From Anisus vortex (taxonomy: Eukaryota; Mollusca; Gastropoda; Planorbidae), in contig OX421495.1 of assembly GCA_949126835.1 (NCBI GenBank), positions 4,728,011-4,792,010 on the forward strand: 64,000 nt of DNA, in the 5' to 3' direction. This document shows, piece after piece, positions 1 to 12,260 of this stretch (its first letter is position 1; every line of letters begins with the position of its first letter). The notes under the pieces are model-generated. The model did not search any database. It was not told where the DNA came from and worked only from the letters and a program-made list of their open reading frames with translations. Made by a program: the position numbers and the translations under genes.

Positions 1-79
1 TTTAATAAGTTTTTTTTAATGTTTAGCACAATCATGACAACCTTAGCTCCGTAACCGGAATATTGTTTAGAGTTTAGAG

Positions 80-1051
80 CATAGGTTCTCAACCTTTTTC
101 GGCTCACCGCCCCCTTTTACAATATATTTCCGCTCACCCCCCCCCCCCTTCCGCCCATCTGGCCTATAGTTTCCGCAATTTTTTTAGGCGGACTAAACTT
201 TGTGTGTGATTAATTATCTTTAAAAAAAACTGAAAAGGAAACATATTCAATTGTAAGAATTAATAGATCAAAAAATTGCCTTAACAAAAGGTTTAAATAT
301 ATCAATATTAATGCGAATCCTTTGCCTGGTGTGTTGCTATCAATATGTTTTCTTTTTTTGTTTCAATTTTGGTTGCAAAAGCCCTAGGTCTAATCATCAG
401 TAATATTTGTTATATTACAAAACATAACTTGTTCGGCATCACTATTGAACCAAATGTGGAAACATTTTTTAGTTAAAGGGGATAATTCGCCCGTTTTATT
501 TGATCTAATATTTTTGTTTTTTCTTTCTTTTATAAAAAATAAATTTCTTACAATTTATAACTTTGAAATGATCAAACTGTAAAAAGTATTTGAAAATTAT
601 ATAAATATTATATGACTAAAGAATTTATATGTATATTTTCAAGCATTACAATAACTACCCAGGGTGTATGATTACTACTTATCTATACCACTTAATAATA
701 ATTGGTCTTTCATTTACTGTCTTGACAGTCCGGTGAACCTACCACAGGACCAGCTGGCGGCACACTATATTTGTCAAATACTGACCTCTACTTTATCGAA
801 AAGTCACTGCGATTCCTATTTCGTATTAAATATAATAATATGTGGGCATACTGTTGGGGGATATCAGATATTTAGCGGCACTTGCGTTTACATCACATTA
901 ATTTCATCCTCCAAAAACAAATCGATTCAAATAGCTGAGGTGTTAAAATATATCAGGTACGTTTGTACCTTCCACTTGCCCTGCATCGCCCCCCAATCAC
1001 CCCCGGGAATGTTACCGCCTCCCGGGGAGCGATACCCGTTGAGAACCTATG
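80..1051. mobile_element. Non-autonomous hAT-type element with perfect 8-bp target duplication
   Basis: The ends are inverted: CATAGGTTCTCAACC at 80 and its complement GTTGAGAACCTATG ending at 1051. Directly outside each end lies GTTTAGAG (72-79 and 1052-1059), an exact 8-bp duplication, the hAT hallmark. The subterminal parts are C-rich on the left and carry CCCGGG-type sequence on the right. No transposase is visible; the 160-codon open frame at 664-1146 runs through the right end and is not family-like. Bases about 370-710 recur at 12540-12860, so the interior belongs to a dispersed family. Confidence 0.85.
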
Positions 1052-1486
1052 GTTTAGAGGAATGGATACGTAGTAATCGTAGGCCTACAAACTGGGTAGT
1101 TAATGTAATGTTTAAAAATATACATATACATTTTTTAGTTATATGATATTTATAATAATAAATTTGTTTTAGAATTACTTATATTTATGTTTAAAGAAGA
1201 TGCGCATAAAAACTATTTTAAATGTAGGGCTGATTAGTCTGTATTGTTTTGAATGCACTTCGTTAATTGCATAATGTCAGATACATATTTAGTCACTTCT
1301 GAGTGGTTCAGTGTTGTATGCTTAAAACAGCTTTCATGTGCAAAAAAATCTTTTCACAAATGACAATGTAAGTTGAACCAAAAGCTGAAAGTAGAGTGAA
1401 TGCCTAGCAAATAAGAATAGCAGACGACTATCCTAAGCGGCTTCCTTCCAGATTTTCTTCTGAAAAAGCCCAACTATCTATCGTAA

Positions 1487-2335
1487 TACGTTGCAGACAA
1501 CGTAAGAAACCTGGGTGTCACCCTCGATTCACAGTTGTCTTTCGATGCCCACATTGGATTTCTATGCAGAGGCCTTTATTTACAGCTGCGTAGACTTGGT
1601 CAGATACGGCCCTATTTGTCACTTGAGTCAACTAAGAAACTTTATACTGTCACGCCTCGACTACTGCAATGCTCTGCTTATCGGGCTACCTGACGATAAG
1701 GTCGCCAAATTACAGCGAATACAAAACAGTGCCGCTCGCCTAGTCATGCGTAAGTCAAGGCGAGATTATGTGACAGTTCTCCTGCGTCAGCTCCATTGGC
1801 TCCCCGTGAAAGCCAGAATCGAGTATAAAGTGGCGCTATTTTGCCATCAGTGCATTTGTAATAACGAGTTTCCGTCCTATCTCAAGGAACTAATAACACC
1901 ATATGTCCCTCAAAGAACACTTCGTTCTGCCAACTCATCGCTTCTGGAAGAGCCCCGTTTCTCTCTGATGACCGTTGGCCTTAGAGCCTTCTCAGTATCC
2001 GGTCCGAAGGTGTGGAATCTTCTTCCCATTCAGCTCAAGCAAACAAGCTCCATTGATTCCTTCAAGAAGAACTTAAAAACTCATTATTTCAATATTTATC
2101 TCAGTTAACATGCTTTAGAGCCCCACTGTCTTACTTATATGTTAGGTCGGTTATTTTGTTTTAGTTGTTTGATTTGTTCTGTGTTTGTGATGTTTTGAAT
2201 CATCATTTCGTTTTTTTTCTTATCTCTTGGCCTATAGATTGTATCTGTGTTCTTTAATTGTTACGTTAAATGCGCTCTGAGCTTACAGTATGTTTGTTGG
2301 CAGCGCTATACAAATGTCATCATTATTATTATGTT
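1487..2335 (+). pseudogene. 3' end of an L2/CR1-like non-LTR retrotransposon (RT C-terminus), frameshifted
   Basis: The frame ending at 2108 carries the C-terminal LINE signature: SRLDYCNALLIGLPDD, then LQRIQNSAARLV, LHWLPVKARIEYK, and near the end GPKVWNLLPIQLK and SFKKNLKTH. An upstream piece in another frame near 1500-1560 (NLGVTLDSQLSFDAHI) shows at least one frameshift. The non-coding tail ends GCGCTATACAAATGTCATC followed by an ATT repeat, typical of L2-clade 3' ends. Endonuclease and catalytic RT motifs are absent, so the copy is 5'-truncated and dead. Confidence 0.85.
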
Positions 2336-2593
2336 CCTTAATATAGGGCTGTACATGTACTTAAAGTTTTTTAAATTGATTTCGAGGCAAGATATGTCCA
2401 GTTTGTGTGCAAAACCATTCCAGAGGTTCTTGTAAATGTAACTTACTGAAATGTGTCGCTATGTCATTCAGAAACATCGGCTTCAACAGTCAGTTTTCCT
2501 CATTCAGAACCGGAAAGTATAGTTGTTGTTTTTAATCAATAAAAAACACCTCTTGTAAGTCTCTCGCAAATCGCTCTGCGTGCCAAGTTCGGC

Positions 2594-4654
2594 ATGCGTG
2601 CCTTAGGTTGCGACCAGGGGTATTGTTTTGCTCCAGAAAAATTAATTTCAATCTGTGCGAAAGAAAAAGACAATCGATTCGTTCCATGCGTTTACTCAAC
2701 CAATCCGGGGAATTTCTTGGAAACGTTAGATTTGCTACTTCAGAAAGCACCTGAACTTTCAAAGTTATTGCGACATGCACACAAAAATGCGTTATACAAG
2801 TCAAGTGGAATTCAAAAAGAATTTTGCAAAGTAATAGCCTCCTTGGTCCAACAAAGAATTGTTCTAGAAATTGGGGTTATCACTCCTTACACCATTTTAA
2901 TTGATGAAGCTCGTTGTGCAACCAAGAAAGATTGGATGGCTTTGATTATTCGATGGGTTGATGTGAAAGGAGCAATTCAGGAACGCTTCTTGGACATGAT
3001 TCATGTTAAAGATACATGATTCATGTTAAAGATACATGATTCATGTTAAAGATACAGCGTCTCAAAACGCTGTATGCAGCCCTAATGAAACTTTTCTTGA
3101 AACACAATCTTTCACCCCGAATAATTCGTGGCCAAACTTTGACGGTGCATCAAATATCTGTGGGCATTTCAACGGCCTTCAAACACTCGTTAAACAAAAC
3201 AACCCATTGGCCTTGTATGTGCACTGCTGAGCCCACAAGCTCAACCTAGTCGTTTTTGCAGTTTTAAAGACTAAAAATTAACTCTCTCGTTTTTTTCTGG
3301 ACGTCCAAAACATATACAACATTGCAAGTGCATCTTGCAAGAGAAGAGATATCTTCGTGACATTCAAGCAAAAAAATTGTCTGAGATGCTTGACGCTGGT
3401 GAACTTCCTACTGACCATGGAATTAACCAAGAGCAAAATCTCCAAGCACTCTCTGCTACCCCATGGAATGGCCAGCTCAAAGCGATTGAAAACCTCCGAT
3501 ATATTTTTTTCTGCCCCTATGGCAGTTGTTGAATGGGCTATGACTGATGCTGTAGACTCAGAGAAGAGGGCAGAGGCCATGAATGTTCATGAAAGAGCAA
3601 ACTCTTTTGAATTTGTCCTCTGCATGTTCCTTATGATTGACGTTCTGTAAAAAACAAACAGTCTTACCTTATGCTTGCAAAGGAAAGACCAAGATATTCT
3701 AAATACATTAAGACTGGTCCACCAAAACAGCTCTGCAACTAATGCAGGATTTCGGATGGGAGTCCATCAAGAATGCAACAACACAATTTTGTAAATCCAA
3801 TGAAATGACAGTGCCCTCAATGGACCAGAATTGGGTCGCAAAGGGACGACCCCGTAGACACCTAGATGTCAACCAAACTGTTGAGGATTACTATCGAGTA
3901 AATCTATTCACTACAGTCATTACATTGCTGCTGGATGAACTTAATCATCGATTTTCACATGATTCCTGCGATTTGCTTAGCAAGATCCGGTCGGTACCTT
4001 GAACCGGGATGTGATTTTGAATCCTACAAGCATAATCAGTCAGGAATCATGGAATTGGCTGCCCTGTACAAGGAAGACTTTAGTTCAATCGATTGTGCTG
4101 CACATCAAAAGGAGCTTCGTGAGTTTGTTTTGTTCACAGAAGACATTGAGAATAAAGATGTTTTTAAAGCAGTAGACTCCAACCTGGCACTTCTTTGCAT
4201 TTCCTTGTGCAAGCACAAACTTGTAACCGTATTTCCTCAGTTGTATGAACTGATTAGATTGGTATTAACATTGCCCATGTCCACGGCAACCACTGAAAGA
4301 GCCTTTTCTGTATTTAAACTTTTAGAAACAAGATTACGTACATCCATTGGAGATGAATGGATGGTGGATCTGATGGTTATTTACATAGAAAAGTCATTGG
4401 TGAAAGAGTTGGATTTTACCGATGTTGTTAATTTATTTATGCAAATGTCTTCCCGCAGAGTTCAAATATTATAAATAATTTTTTTTTATTTGTCAAGCTC
4501 ATGTTAATAAAAGTTATTTTGATTTAAGAGGCGTTTGAACAGTTCTTTAACAAAAAACAGTATTCAGTTCGTGAAATGTTTGTCATGCGAAAGTTCAGCC
4601 CCCCCCCCCCCCCCTGGAAAAAATTTCTGGCTTCGCCCCTGTTGCCGACCCCTG
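2594..4654 (+). pseudogene. Broken hAT transposase (ZMYM/DUF4371-like), with right TIR
   Basis: Fragments in several frames: 2594-3019 (EFCKVIASLVQQRIV, TPYTILIDEARC: DUF4371-like start of an RNase H-like transposase), then 3036-3230 (GHFNGLQTLVKQNNPLALYV), 3335-3650, 3742-4002 and 3935-4474. The last has the hAT C-terminal dimerisation block (LPMSTATTERAFSVFKLLET). The first break is caused by three exact copies of a 20-bp unit at 2994-3053; others are a TGA after about 3225 and later shifts. GTTGCCGACCCCTG at 4641-4654 looks like a hAT right terminus; no matching left end was found. Confidence 0.85.
2994..3053. repeat. 20-bp perfect tandem triplication inside transposase relic
   Basis: ACATGATTCATGTTAAAGAT occurs three times without mismatch. 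Two extra units add 40 bp, shifting the frame by one; the protein similarity resumes in exactly the frame predicted by that shift. Confidence 0.95.
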
Positions 4655-6084
4655 ACCTATGACACTACAGTTTTCTGTTTGGGGCGTGCCTTAATACTTG
4701 ACCACTCGATTCCTTAATGCATTATACTTTCTTACACATGCACTAAGGAGAGTAAAAACGCAGATATGTAAGCAATTACCAATTGTCACAGAGAAAGTGA
4801 GGGAGAGAAAGAGGGTCGGGGTTACAGGCGTCAGAGAGAGAGAGAGAGAGTTGATAAAAGACAGTGATGGAGAAATATTAGAGAGAATGAGAGTGAGAAA
4901 GAAGGACTGGGAAAGGTAATAAGAAGAAGGTGTCTAACTTTCCATACACCAATGACTATAGTTTACTCTTACAACGAGATATCCATTGTGCATTTTAGTA
5001 ATTCAAATCTATTACAGTTATCCCACGTTTTGATAAACACTTGTAAGCCGAACTTTCACTGTAGACTTTATTTAGGCCTATCGAATAGGAAGCTGCATAA
5101 AGATGTATCAAGTCAATAATAACCTAGCGGGCACACCACGTCTTATCATTGGGGGAAAAAACGTTGAAAACACGTGAAAACTACGTTTTTGTCTCCGTAG
5201 TTACGACGTGGTGTAGACCGCTGGGTTAAGTTCCACTGCCTCCCTAATATCTCTTATAATTTTCCCTGGCACCGATTATTAAAACATTAAAGAACAATAA
5301 AATAACATTCTCTATTTTAAAATGCTATGTGATATTTATTTCGTACCATCGGGAATTTCCACAAACCAAAATTTAAATTTAAAAAATTTCCCGCTAAACT
5401 AGCATTCAAAAGAAATAAATTCCGCGGATAATTCAATACGTTGGTTCTCTGGTACAATTCCATTGATTTTAAACGTTTGCACGTTTTCTTCGCAAACAGC
5501 GATTCGAGTTTCATCTAACTGCACCAGCTCCCCTCAGTTCATTGTACATACGTGTCTATAGAAACTATAGATCTAGTTGTTGTTTTTTCTGCATTTCCAG
5601 ATATTTAAAAAAAAGTAATTCTTTAATAGTGACACTTTTTTTTAAAAAGGGGAAATGAAAACAACAAAGCAGCAGACGTGACACATGCCAGATTTTTGTC
5701 TGCAATGTAGGACAAAAATTTGTGCTGGCTAGCCGGTTAAAATAATACAAAAAATTCAGTTCGATTTTTAGCTAAAAAATGTCCATTGCATGAGCCACTG
5801 ATTAATTTTGCATTTTGTTTAAAATTGTTCTGATAAAAATAAGATATAAAAAAAAGTTATTCTCGATGGCCTTTTTATATTGCAGTTAAGACTTATTATT
5901 TTTGTAATTTTCTTCAATGACTCTTTTTTTTAATAAAGAAAATAAACTTATATTTTTGTCCTAAGGGCTTAGGCATTATAATATAGAATATAGAACAAGA
6001 AAAGTGTTTGTTTATCTCTAGACTATATCTTTCTATTAGATTATTGTGTTGTATTTCTATATGTATACTTTACTCTATATGCAA
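4655..6084. other. Intergenic AT-rich stretch with a GA microsatellite and a fold-back
   Basis: No gene recognised. A purine-rich GA tract lies near 4826-4850, and a 109-bp fold-back sits at 5120-5228. The open frames here are short and look random. Confidence 0.6.
5120..5228. mobile_element. Short fold-back (MITE-like) element
   Basis: TAACCTAGCGGGCACACCACG at the left (first 20 bases considered) pairs with the complement of the right end CGTGGTGTAGACCGCTGGGTTA with few mismatches. The centre is also palindromic (AAAAACGTTG ... CTACGTTTTT). It could fold as a single hairpin. Too short to code; target duplication not clear. Confidence 0.65.
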
Positions 6085-8714
6085 TATTTCTACTTTGGCT
6101 ATTTCTACTTTGGTTATTTCTACTTTGGCTATTTCTACTTTGGTTATTTCTACTTTGGTTATTTCTACTTTGGTCATTTCTACTTTGGTTATTTCTACTT
6201 TGGCTATTTCTACTTTGGTTATTTCTACTTTGGCTTTATCTACTTTGGTTATTTCTACTTTGTTTATTTCTACTTTGGTTATTTCTACTTTGGTTATTTC
6301 TACTTTGGTTATTTCTACTTTGGTTAGTTTTTCTTTGGTTATTTCTACTTTGGTTATTTCTACTTTGGTTATTTCTACTTTGGTCATTTCTACTTTGGTT
6401 ATTTCTACTTTGGTTATTTCTACTTTGGTTATTTCTACTTTGGTTATTTCTACTTTGGTTATTTCTACTTTGGTTTTTTCTACTTTGGTTATTTCTACTT
6501 TGGCTATTTCTACTTTGGTTATTTCTACTTTGGCTATTTCTACTTTGGTTATTTCTACTTTGGTTATTTCTACTTTGGTCATTTCTACTTTGGTTATTTC
6601 TACTTTGGCTATTTCTACTTTGGTTATTTCTACTTTGGCTTTATCTACTTTGGTTATTTCTACTTTGTTTATTTCTACTTTGGTTATTTCTACTTTGGTT
6701 ATTTCTACTTTGGTTATTTCTACTTTGGTTAGTTTTTCTTTGGTTATTTCTACTTTGGTTATTTCTACTTTGGTTATTTCTACTTTGGTCATTTCTACTT
6801 TGGTTATTTCTACTTTGGTTATTTCTACTTTGGTTATTTCTACTTTGGTTATTTCTACTTTGGTTATTTCTACTTTGGTTTTTTCTACTTTGGTTATTTC
6901 TACTTTGGCTATTTCTACTTTGGCTATTTCTACTTTGGCTATTTCTACTTTGGTTATTTCTACTTTGGTTATTTCTACTTTGGTTATTTCTACTTTGGTT
7001 ATTTCTACTTTGGTTATTTCTACTTTGGTTATTTCTACTTTGGTTATTTCTACTTTGGTTATTTCTACTTTGGTTATTTCTACTTTGGTTATTTCTACTT
7101 TGGTTATTTCTACTTTGGTTATTTCTACTTTGGTTATTTCTACTTTGGTTATTTCTACTTTGGTTAGTTTTTCTTTGGTTATTTCTACTTTGGTTATTTC
7201 TACTTTGGTTATTTCTACTTTGGCTATTTCTACTTTGGTTATTTCTACTTTGGTTATTTCTACTTTGGTCATTTCTACTTTGGTTATTTCTACTTTGGCT
7301 ATTTCTACTTTGGTTATTTCTACTTTGGCTTTATCTACTTTGGTTATTTCTACTTTGTTTATTTCTACTTTGGTTATTTCTACTTTGGTTATTTCTACTT
7401 TGGTTATTTCTACTTTGGTTAGTTTTTCTTTGGTTATTTCTACTTTGGTTATTTCTACTTTGGTTATTTCTACTTTGGTCATTTCTACTTTGGTTATTTC
7501 TACTTTGGTTATTTCTACTTTGGTTATTTCTACTTTGGTTATTTCTACTTTGGTTATTTCTACTTTGGTTATTTCTACTTTGGTTATTTCTACTTTGGTT
7601 ATTTCTACTTTGGCTATTTCTACTTTGGCTATTTCTACTTTGGCTATTTCTACTTTGGTTATTTCTACTTTGGTTATTTCTACTTTGGTTATTTCTACTT
7701 TGGTTATTTCTACTTTGGTTATTTCTACTTTGGTTATTTCTACTTTGGTTATTTCTACTTTGGTTATTTCTACTTTGGTTATTTCTACTTTGGTTATTTC
7801 TACTTTGGTTATTTCTACTTTGGTTATTTCTACTTTGGTTATTTCTACTTTGGTTATTTCTACTTTGGTTAGTTTTTCTTTGGTTATTTCTACTTTGGTT
7901 ATTTCTACTTTGGTTATTTCTACTTTGGTTATTTCTACTTTGGTTATTTCTACTTTGGTTATTTCTACTTTGGTTATTTCTACTTTGGTTATTTCTACTT
8001 TGGTTATTTCTACTTTGGTTATTTCTACTTTGGTTATTTCTACTTTGGTTATTTCTACTTTGGTTATTTCTACTTTGGTTATTTCTACTTTGGTTATTTC
8101 TACTTTGGTTATTTCTACTTTGGTTATTTCTACTTTGGTTATTTCTATTTTGGTTATTTCTACTTTGGTTATTTCTACTTTGGTTATTTCTACTTTGTTT
8201 TTTTTTACTTTGGTTATTTCTACTTTGGCTATTTCTACTTTGGCTATTTCTACTTTGGCTATTTCTACTTTGGTTATTTCTACTTTGGTTATTTCTACTT
8301 TGGTTATTTCTACTTTGGTTATTTCTACTTTGGTTATTTCTACTTTGGTTATTTCTACTTTGGTTATTTCTACTTTGGTTATTTCTACTTTGGTTATTTC
8401 TACTTTGGTTATTTCTACTTTGGTTATTTCTACTTTGGTTATTTCTACTTTGGTTATTTCTACTTTGGTTATTTCTTCTTTGGTTATTTCTACTTTGGTT
8501 ATTTCTACTTTGGTTATTTCTACTTTGGTTATTTCTACTTTTGCTATTTCTACTTTAATTATTTCTACTTTGGTTATTTCTACTTTGGCTATTTCTACTT
8601 TGGTTATTTTTACTTTGGTTATTTCTACTTTGGCTATTTCTACTTTAATCATTTCTACTTTGGTTATTTCTACTTCGGCTTTTTCTACTTTGGTTATTTC
8701 TACTTTGGTTATTA
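6085..8714. repeat. 15-bp minisatellite/satellite, about 175 units, with higher-order structure
   Basis: The unit is TATTTCTACTTTGGT in register with no net indels over 2.6 kb. Variants GGCT, GGTC, TGTTTATTTC, GGCTTTATC and TGGTTAGTTTTTC recur at fixed spacing. Because 15 is divisible by 3 and the unit has no stop in several frames, a 913-codon plus-strand frame (6008-8749; ISTLV repeats) and an 860-codon minus-strand frame (8652-6070; KVEIT repeats) are open by construction. I see no promoter, splice site or flanking coding sequence, so I call it a satellite, not a gene. Confidence 0.95.
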
Positions 8715-8729
8715 TCCTTTTTAGAATGT

Positions 8730-10099
8730 GTGTAAATGTAGCGATTTAACTAGAACTAGCGGTGTTACATTTGCCAGTTTCAAAGTTCAGAACTGTAGCT
8801 CTTTTCTGAATGTGTTCTTGTCACTTCAATTTCTTAAATTCTCGGAAAGTATCATGGACCCTAGATCTCCCAACGATGAATGTGTAAATATACATTTGTT
8901 TACCCTCCACCCTCTCCCCAAGTAGAGTGCCAGATTATCTTGAATAGTTTAAAAACAAGACAGCTACTATTGAGGAAGTTATTATGTTTATTTATTACAC
9001 ACTATCATTAAATCCCGCTTCTCCAAATTTAAGAGTAAGAAAGTTTTGCTAAAATCAACTCACTACTTTAAAAGATCCGGTTGTCTGGAACGAGTTAGAC
9101 CCGGTTGGAACCAACCGCTCATTCACTGCACTCCCCTACCCACATCCTTCCAACCTTCCAACTACATGCAACTTCTCTGGTTGTCATTGACCAAAAGAGA
9201 AATGGATGATTTCTTAATAAACAGACAAGTTTAGAAATACATTAGATACAATTACAATATCAAATTATATTATACATACATAAACAAATACAGTAGGCCG
9301 TGTGAAGTACAAAGTATCGATAAACGAAATTAACAAAATTACCATTTCCACGAGACTGGATCTAGTTATTACTTCAAAACTCGAGGGACCTGATCGAGTT
9401 CTCCGATGTCTGGGTGATTCCATCCCCCCCCCCCCCCCCCATCATCCCATCTCGAATCCAAGGTTTTAAGTTAAGCCTTAATGGCGCCAATAAAGGAATT
9501 ACTGTCTTACCCAATTTGTGAAGCACATTTAAAGATTAATTCTCGCAGTCCCATAATTCCTACACTCAAAATTTCTCTATATGCCAGAATTATTTTATTT
9601 TTTTAAAGTGATAGATCTAAAAGTTTTTTCTTTATCATCAGTTTTTTTTTTTTGTTTTTTTTTTGTCTTTTAGTTGTTGTATGTTCTAGAATACATTTCA
9701 AAGTGATAAAGACAATATAAAAAAATACAGTTTTTAATGGCGTTTTATGTCAAATGTCTAAATAGATGCCTACTAAGATTACAAAGCATAGGCATATACC
9801 GGTATATCTATTTATTGCAAATAAAGTTTGCAATCTCCAAGCGGGCACATTGACCGAATTTCGCTTTCGTTGGAGGGCAGCCTTCAAGAAAACCCTCCTT
9901 GGTTTTGGTTGGACAGTATCTACCAAGTATGGTTTAATGTGTATGAAACAGTTGCCATGATAAAAAAAAGGCAACAACAGGGACAGATGTCAAACTTAAT
10001 GTCAAACGTGTTTGTTTGTCTGTATTGTCCATAGACTAATCTTTCTATAATAATTTGACTCCAATTTTGTGTGTACTAAACACTATTTCATAGACTTTA
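8730..10099. other. Intergenic stretch, no gene recognised
   Basis: Contains a C homopolymer run near 9423-9440, T-rich tracts near 9600-9670, and a moderately GC-rich 150-bp block at 9830-9985 open in several frames, possibly part of an unrecognised dispersed repeat. Nothing further can be supported. Confidence 0.5.
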
Positions 10100-10661
10100 T
10101 AGAGTTTTCGCTATGGGCGGAGCTTAAGTTTTTTAGTGACGTCATTTGTAAATTGAGGAACAAATATGGCACATGGTGAAGTTTCTTATCATGCCAAATT
10201 CACATATGAATATTGGCAATCCTACTAAAAAAAATGAGGTAAATAGTAGTACTGTAGATTAATTGATTAATGTTATTAGGCTAGAGCTGGCTAGACCTAT
10301 TTACACTTTCAATTTCACTTTATAGGCCTACACTTTTAATGTTTCGTAGGCTAGGCTAATGTCTAAGTAGGGCAGCTACGATGTCAAGTGATAGTGTTGG
10401 TGCATAGGCTATCTAGTCAAGTCACTAATAGGCTCACATCGTCTATGATCTATGTCTATGATAATAATAAAATAGCCTATTTTATTTAACATACATAATA
10501 CAGCTTAAATCTTAATAAGACTTAAAACACAACACATCATTTAAAAAAAGGTCGAGCCTATATGAAACTGTATTAATACAGCGGCCATTGTTACTTGTAC
10601 ACCATTACACAAAGTAAACACAAATCACGTGCTTTTTGTCACGTGATTGCAAACGCCCTAT
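10100..10661 (+). mobile_element. 0.56-kb inverted-repeat element, copy A
   Basis: The left end ATAGAGTTTTCGC and the complement of the right end (ATAGGGCGTTTGC) are imperfect inverted repeats. The interior includes GTGACGTCA, GGCTAGAGCTGGCTAG and two CACGTG-like motifs near the right end. A second copy lies inverted at 50808-51381. No coding potential, so probably a non-autonomous DNA element. It abuts the truncated LINE that begins near 10745. Confidence 0.75.
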
Positions 10662-10708
10662 TATAGAGAAGGTCCGATTACTCTGTTTGTAAGGCTGACT
10701 ATTTTTGT

Positions 10709-12260
10709 TTGCTTTACGCAGAAATATTTATAGCACACAGTAGTTCCGATGAGATTAATTATCAATGTTTTTTATTAAGTGATATTCCTGGTTGCTTGGC
10801 ATATTTGATTCGAAATATAGCCCTGTTTCCCGCCCAAAGATTGGAAATTAGCCAATGTAACCCCCCTTTTCAAAAAGGAGATAAATCTGACCCCGGAAAT
10901 TATAGACCTGTTTCTCTAACAAGCATAACATGTAAATTACTTGAACATATAATATATAGTAGTATAGTAAATCATCTAGACAAACTAAATGCACTGTGCC
11001 CACACCAACATGGCTTCAGGAAAAATAGATCATGTGAGACTCAATTGATAGGCTTAATAGATGACTTGTCTAAGGGATTAGATAATAACAACCAAATTGA
11101 TGCTATATTACTAGATTTTTCAAAAGCATTTGATAAAGTTCATCATTCTAGTCTTCTTAAAAAACTTAAATACTTTGGCATCTCTGGTCCCTTACATCAG
11201 TGGATTCAGGACTTTCTTATAGGCAGAGAACAAACAGTGATAATAAATGGCTCTAAGTCATCACCAATAACAGTAAACTCAGGAGTTCCACAAGGAACTG
11301 TTCTAGGGCCCCTACTATTTCTAATTTACATTAATGATCTGCCAAATTGCATCAACACAGGCACAAAAGTAAGATTATTTGCTGATGATTGCATAATTTA
11401 TAGAATAATAAAGACAGGAAAAGATAGTGAACTTTTACAAAAAGACCTAGATGAACTACAAAAATGGGAATCAAACTGGAGTATATCTTTTCACCCAGAA
11501 AAATGCCAACTAATAAGGGTATCCAAGAAAAAGAAACAAATAATAACAAACTACTTCATTCATGGTAAAGAACTAACTCAAACTAGCAATGCTAAGTATC
11601 TAGGAGTAATAATAAATGATAAGTTATCTTGGAACCCTCACATTGATGAAGTAATTAAAAAATCAAACAAAACATTAGGATTCATAAAAAGGAACTTTTA
11701 CAAATGTAATAAGAATATAAAACTAAAATGCTATCTCACATTAGTTAGGCCTATACTAGAATATGCAGGATCTGTATGGGACCCATCAACTAAAGAAAAC
11801 ATTAAAAAATTAGAACAAATTCAAAAAAGAGCTGCAAGGTTTATAACTAGTGAATATTCCCAATTGACAAGAGTAACACCATTAGTCAAATCACTAAACC
11901 TAGAAACACTAGAGGACAGAAGGGCAAAGAGTAAAGTAGTAATAATACATAAGGCATTAAACTCTAATTTAGAAATACAACCCAATAACAATCTGTTGCA
12001 AAGCTCAGATAAACATAAAGACAAAAACACCTTCCTTGTCCCTTATGCGAGAACAAATGCATATAAGTACTCTTTCTTCCCGAGTGGCATTCGGGCATGG
12101 AATGGGTTGCCCGAACAAACCAGGAAAACCAATAACCTAACATCATTTAAAACATTAATAAAAATGCAAGACTAGACTCGGACCACGGATGAGCGTAGGA
12201 CGCAATAATCTTCTTTATAGAAGGAGCGTCTGTAATGTATAAGATAAGACAATGTTACAC
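10709..12260 (+). pseudogene. 5'-truncated non-LTR retrotransposon reverse transcriptase with 3' tail
   Basis: The frame 10709-12175 (488 codons) holds most of an RT: NYRPVSLTSITCKLLE, HQHGFRKNRSCETQL, ILLDFSKAFDKVHH (first catalytic Asp), SGVPQGTVLGPLLFLIYIND, and LFADDCIIY in place of the YADD box, then NAKYLGVIINDKLSW, the thumb, and a C-terminal block ending GIRAWNGLPEQTRKT. The region near 10840-10870 has lost the expected frame, and the endonuclease is missing, so it is 5'-truncated and inactive. The Jockey/CR1-type order suggests that superfamily. The 3' tail has a hairpin (CTTCTTTATAGAAG) and a TATAAGATAAG end. Tail fragments recur near 22850, 45015 and 54150-54404. Confidence 0.9.

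Noticed and set aside
664..1146. 160-codon open frame as a gene
   Set aside because: It runs through the right terminus and target duplication of a hAT MITE and shows no family motif.
6008..8749. 913-codon plus-strand and 860-codon minus-strand frames as giant repeat proteins
   Set aside because: Both arise automatically from a stop-free 15-bp repeat; there are no flanking exons, signal or codon bias, and a third frame is partly open too.
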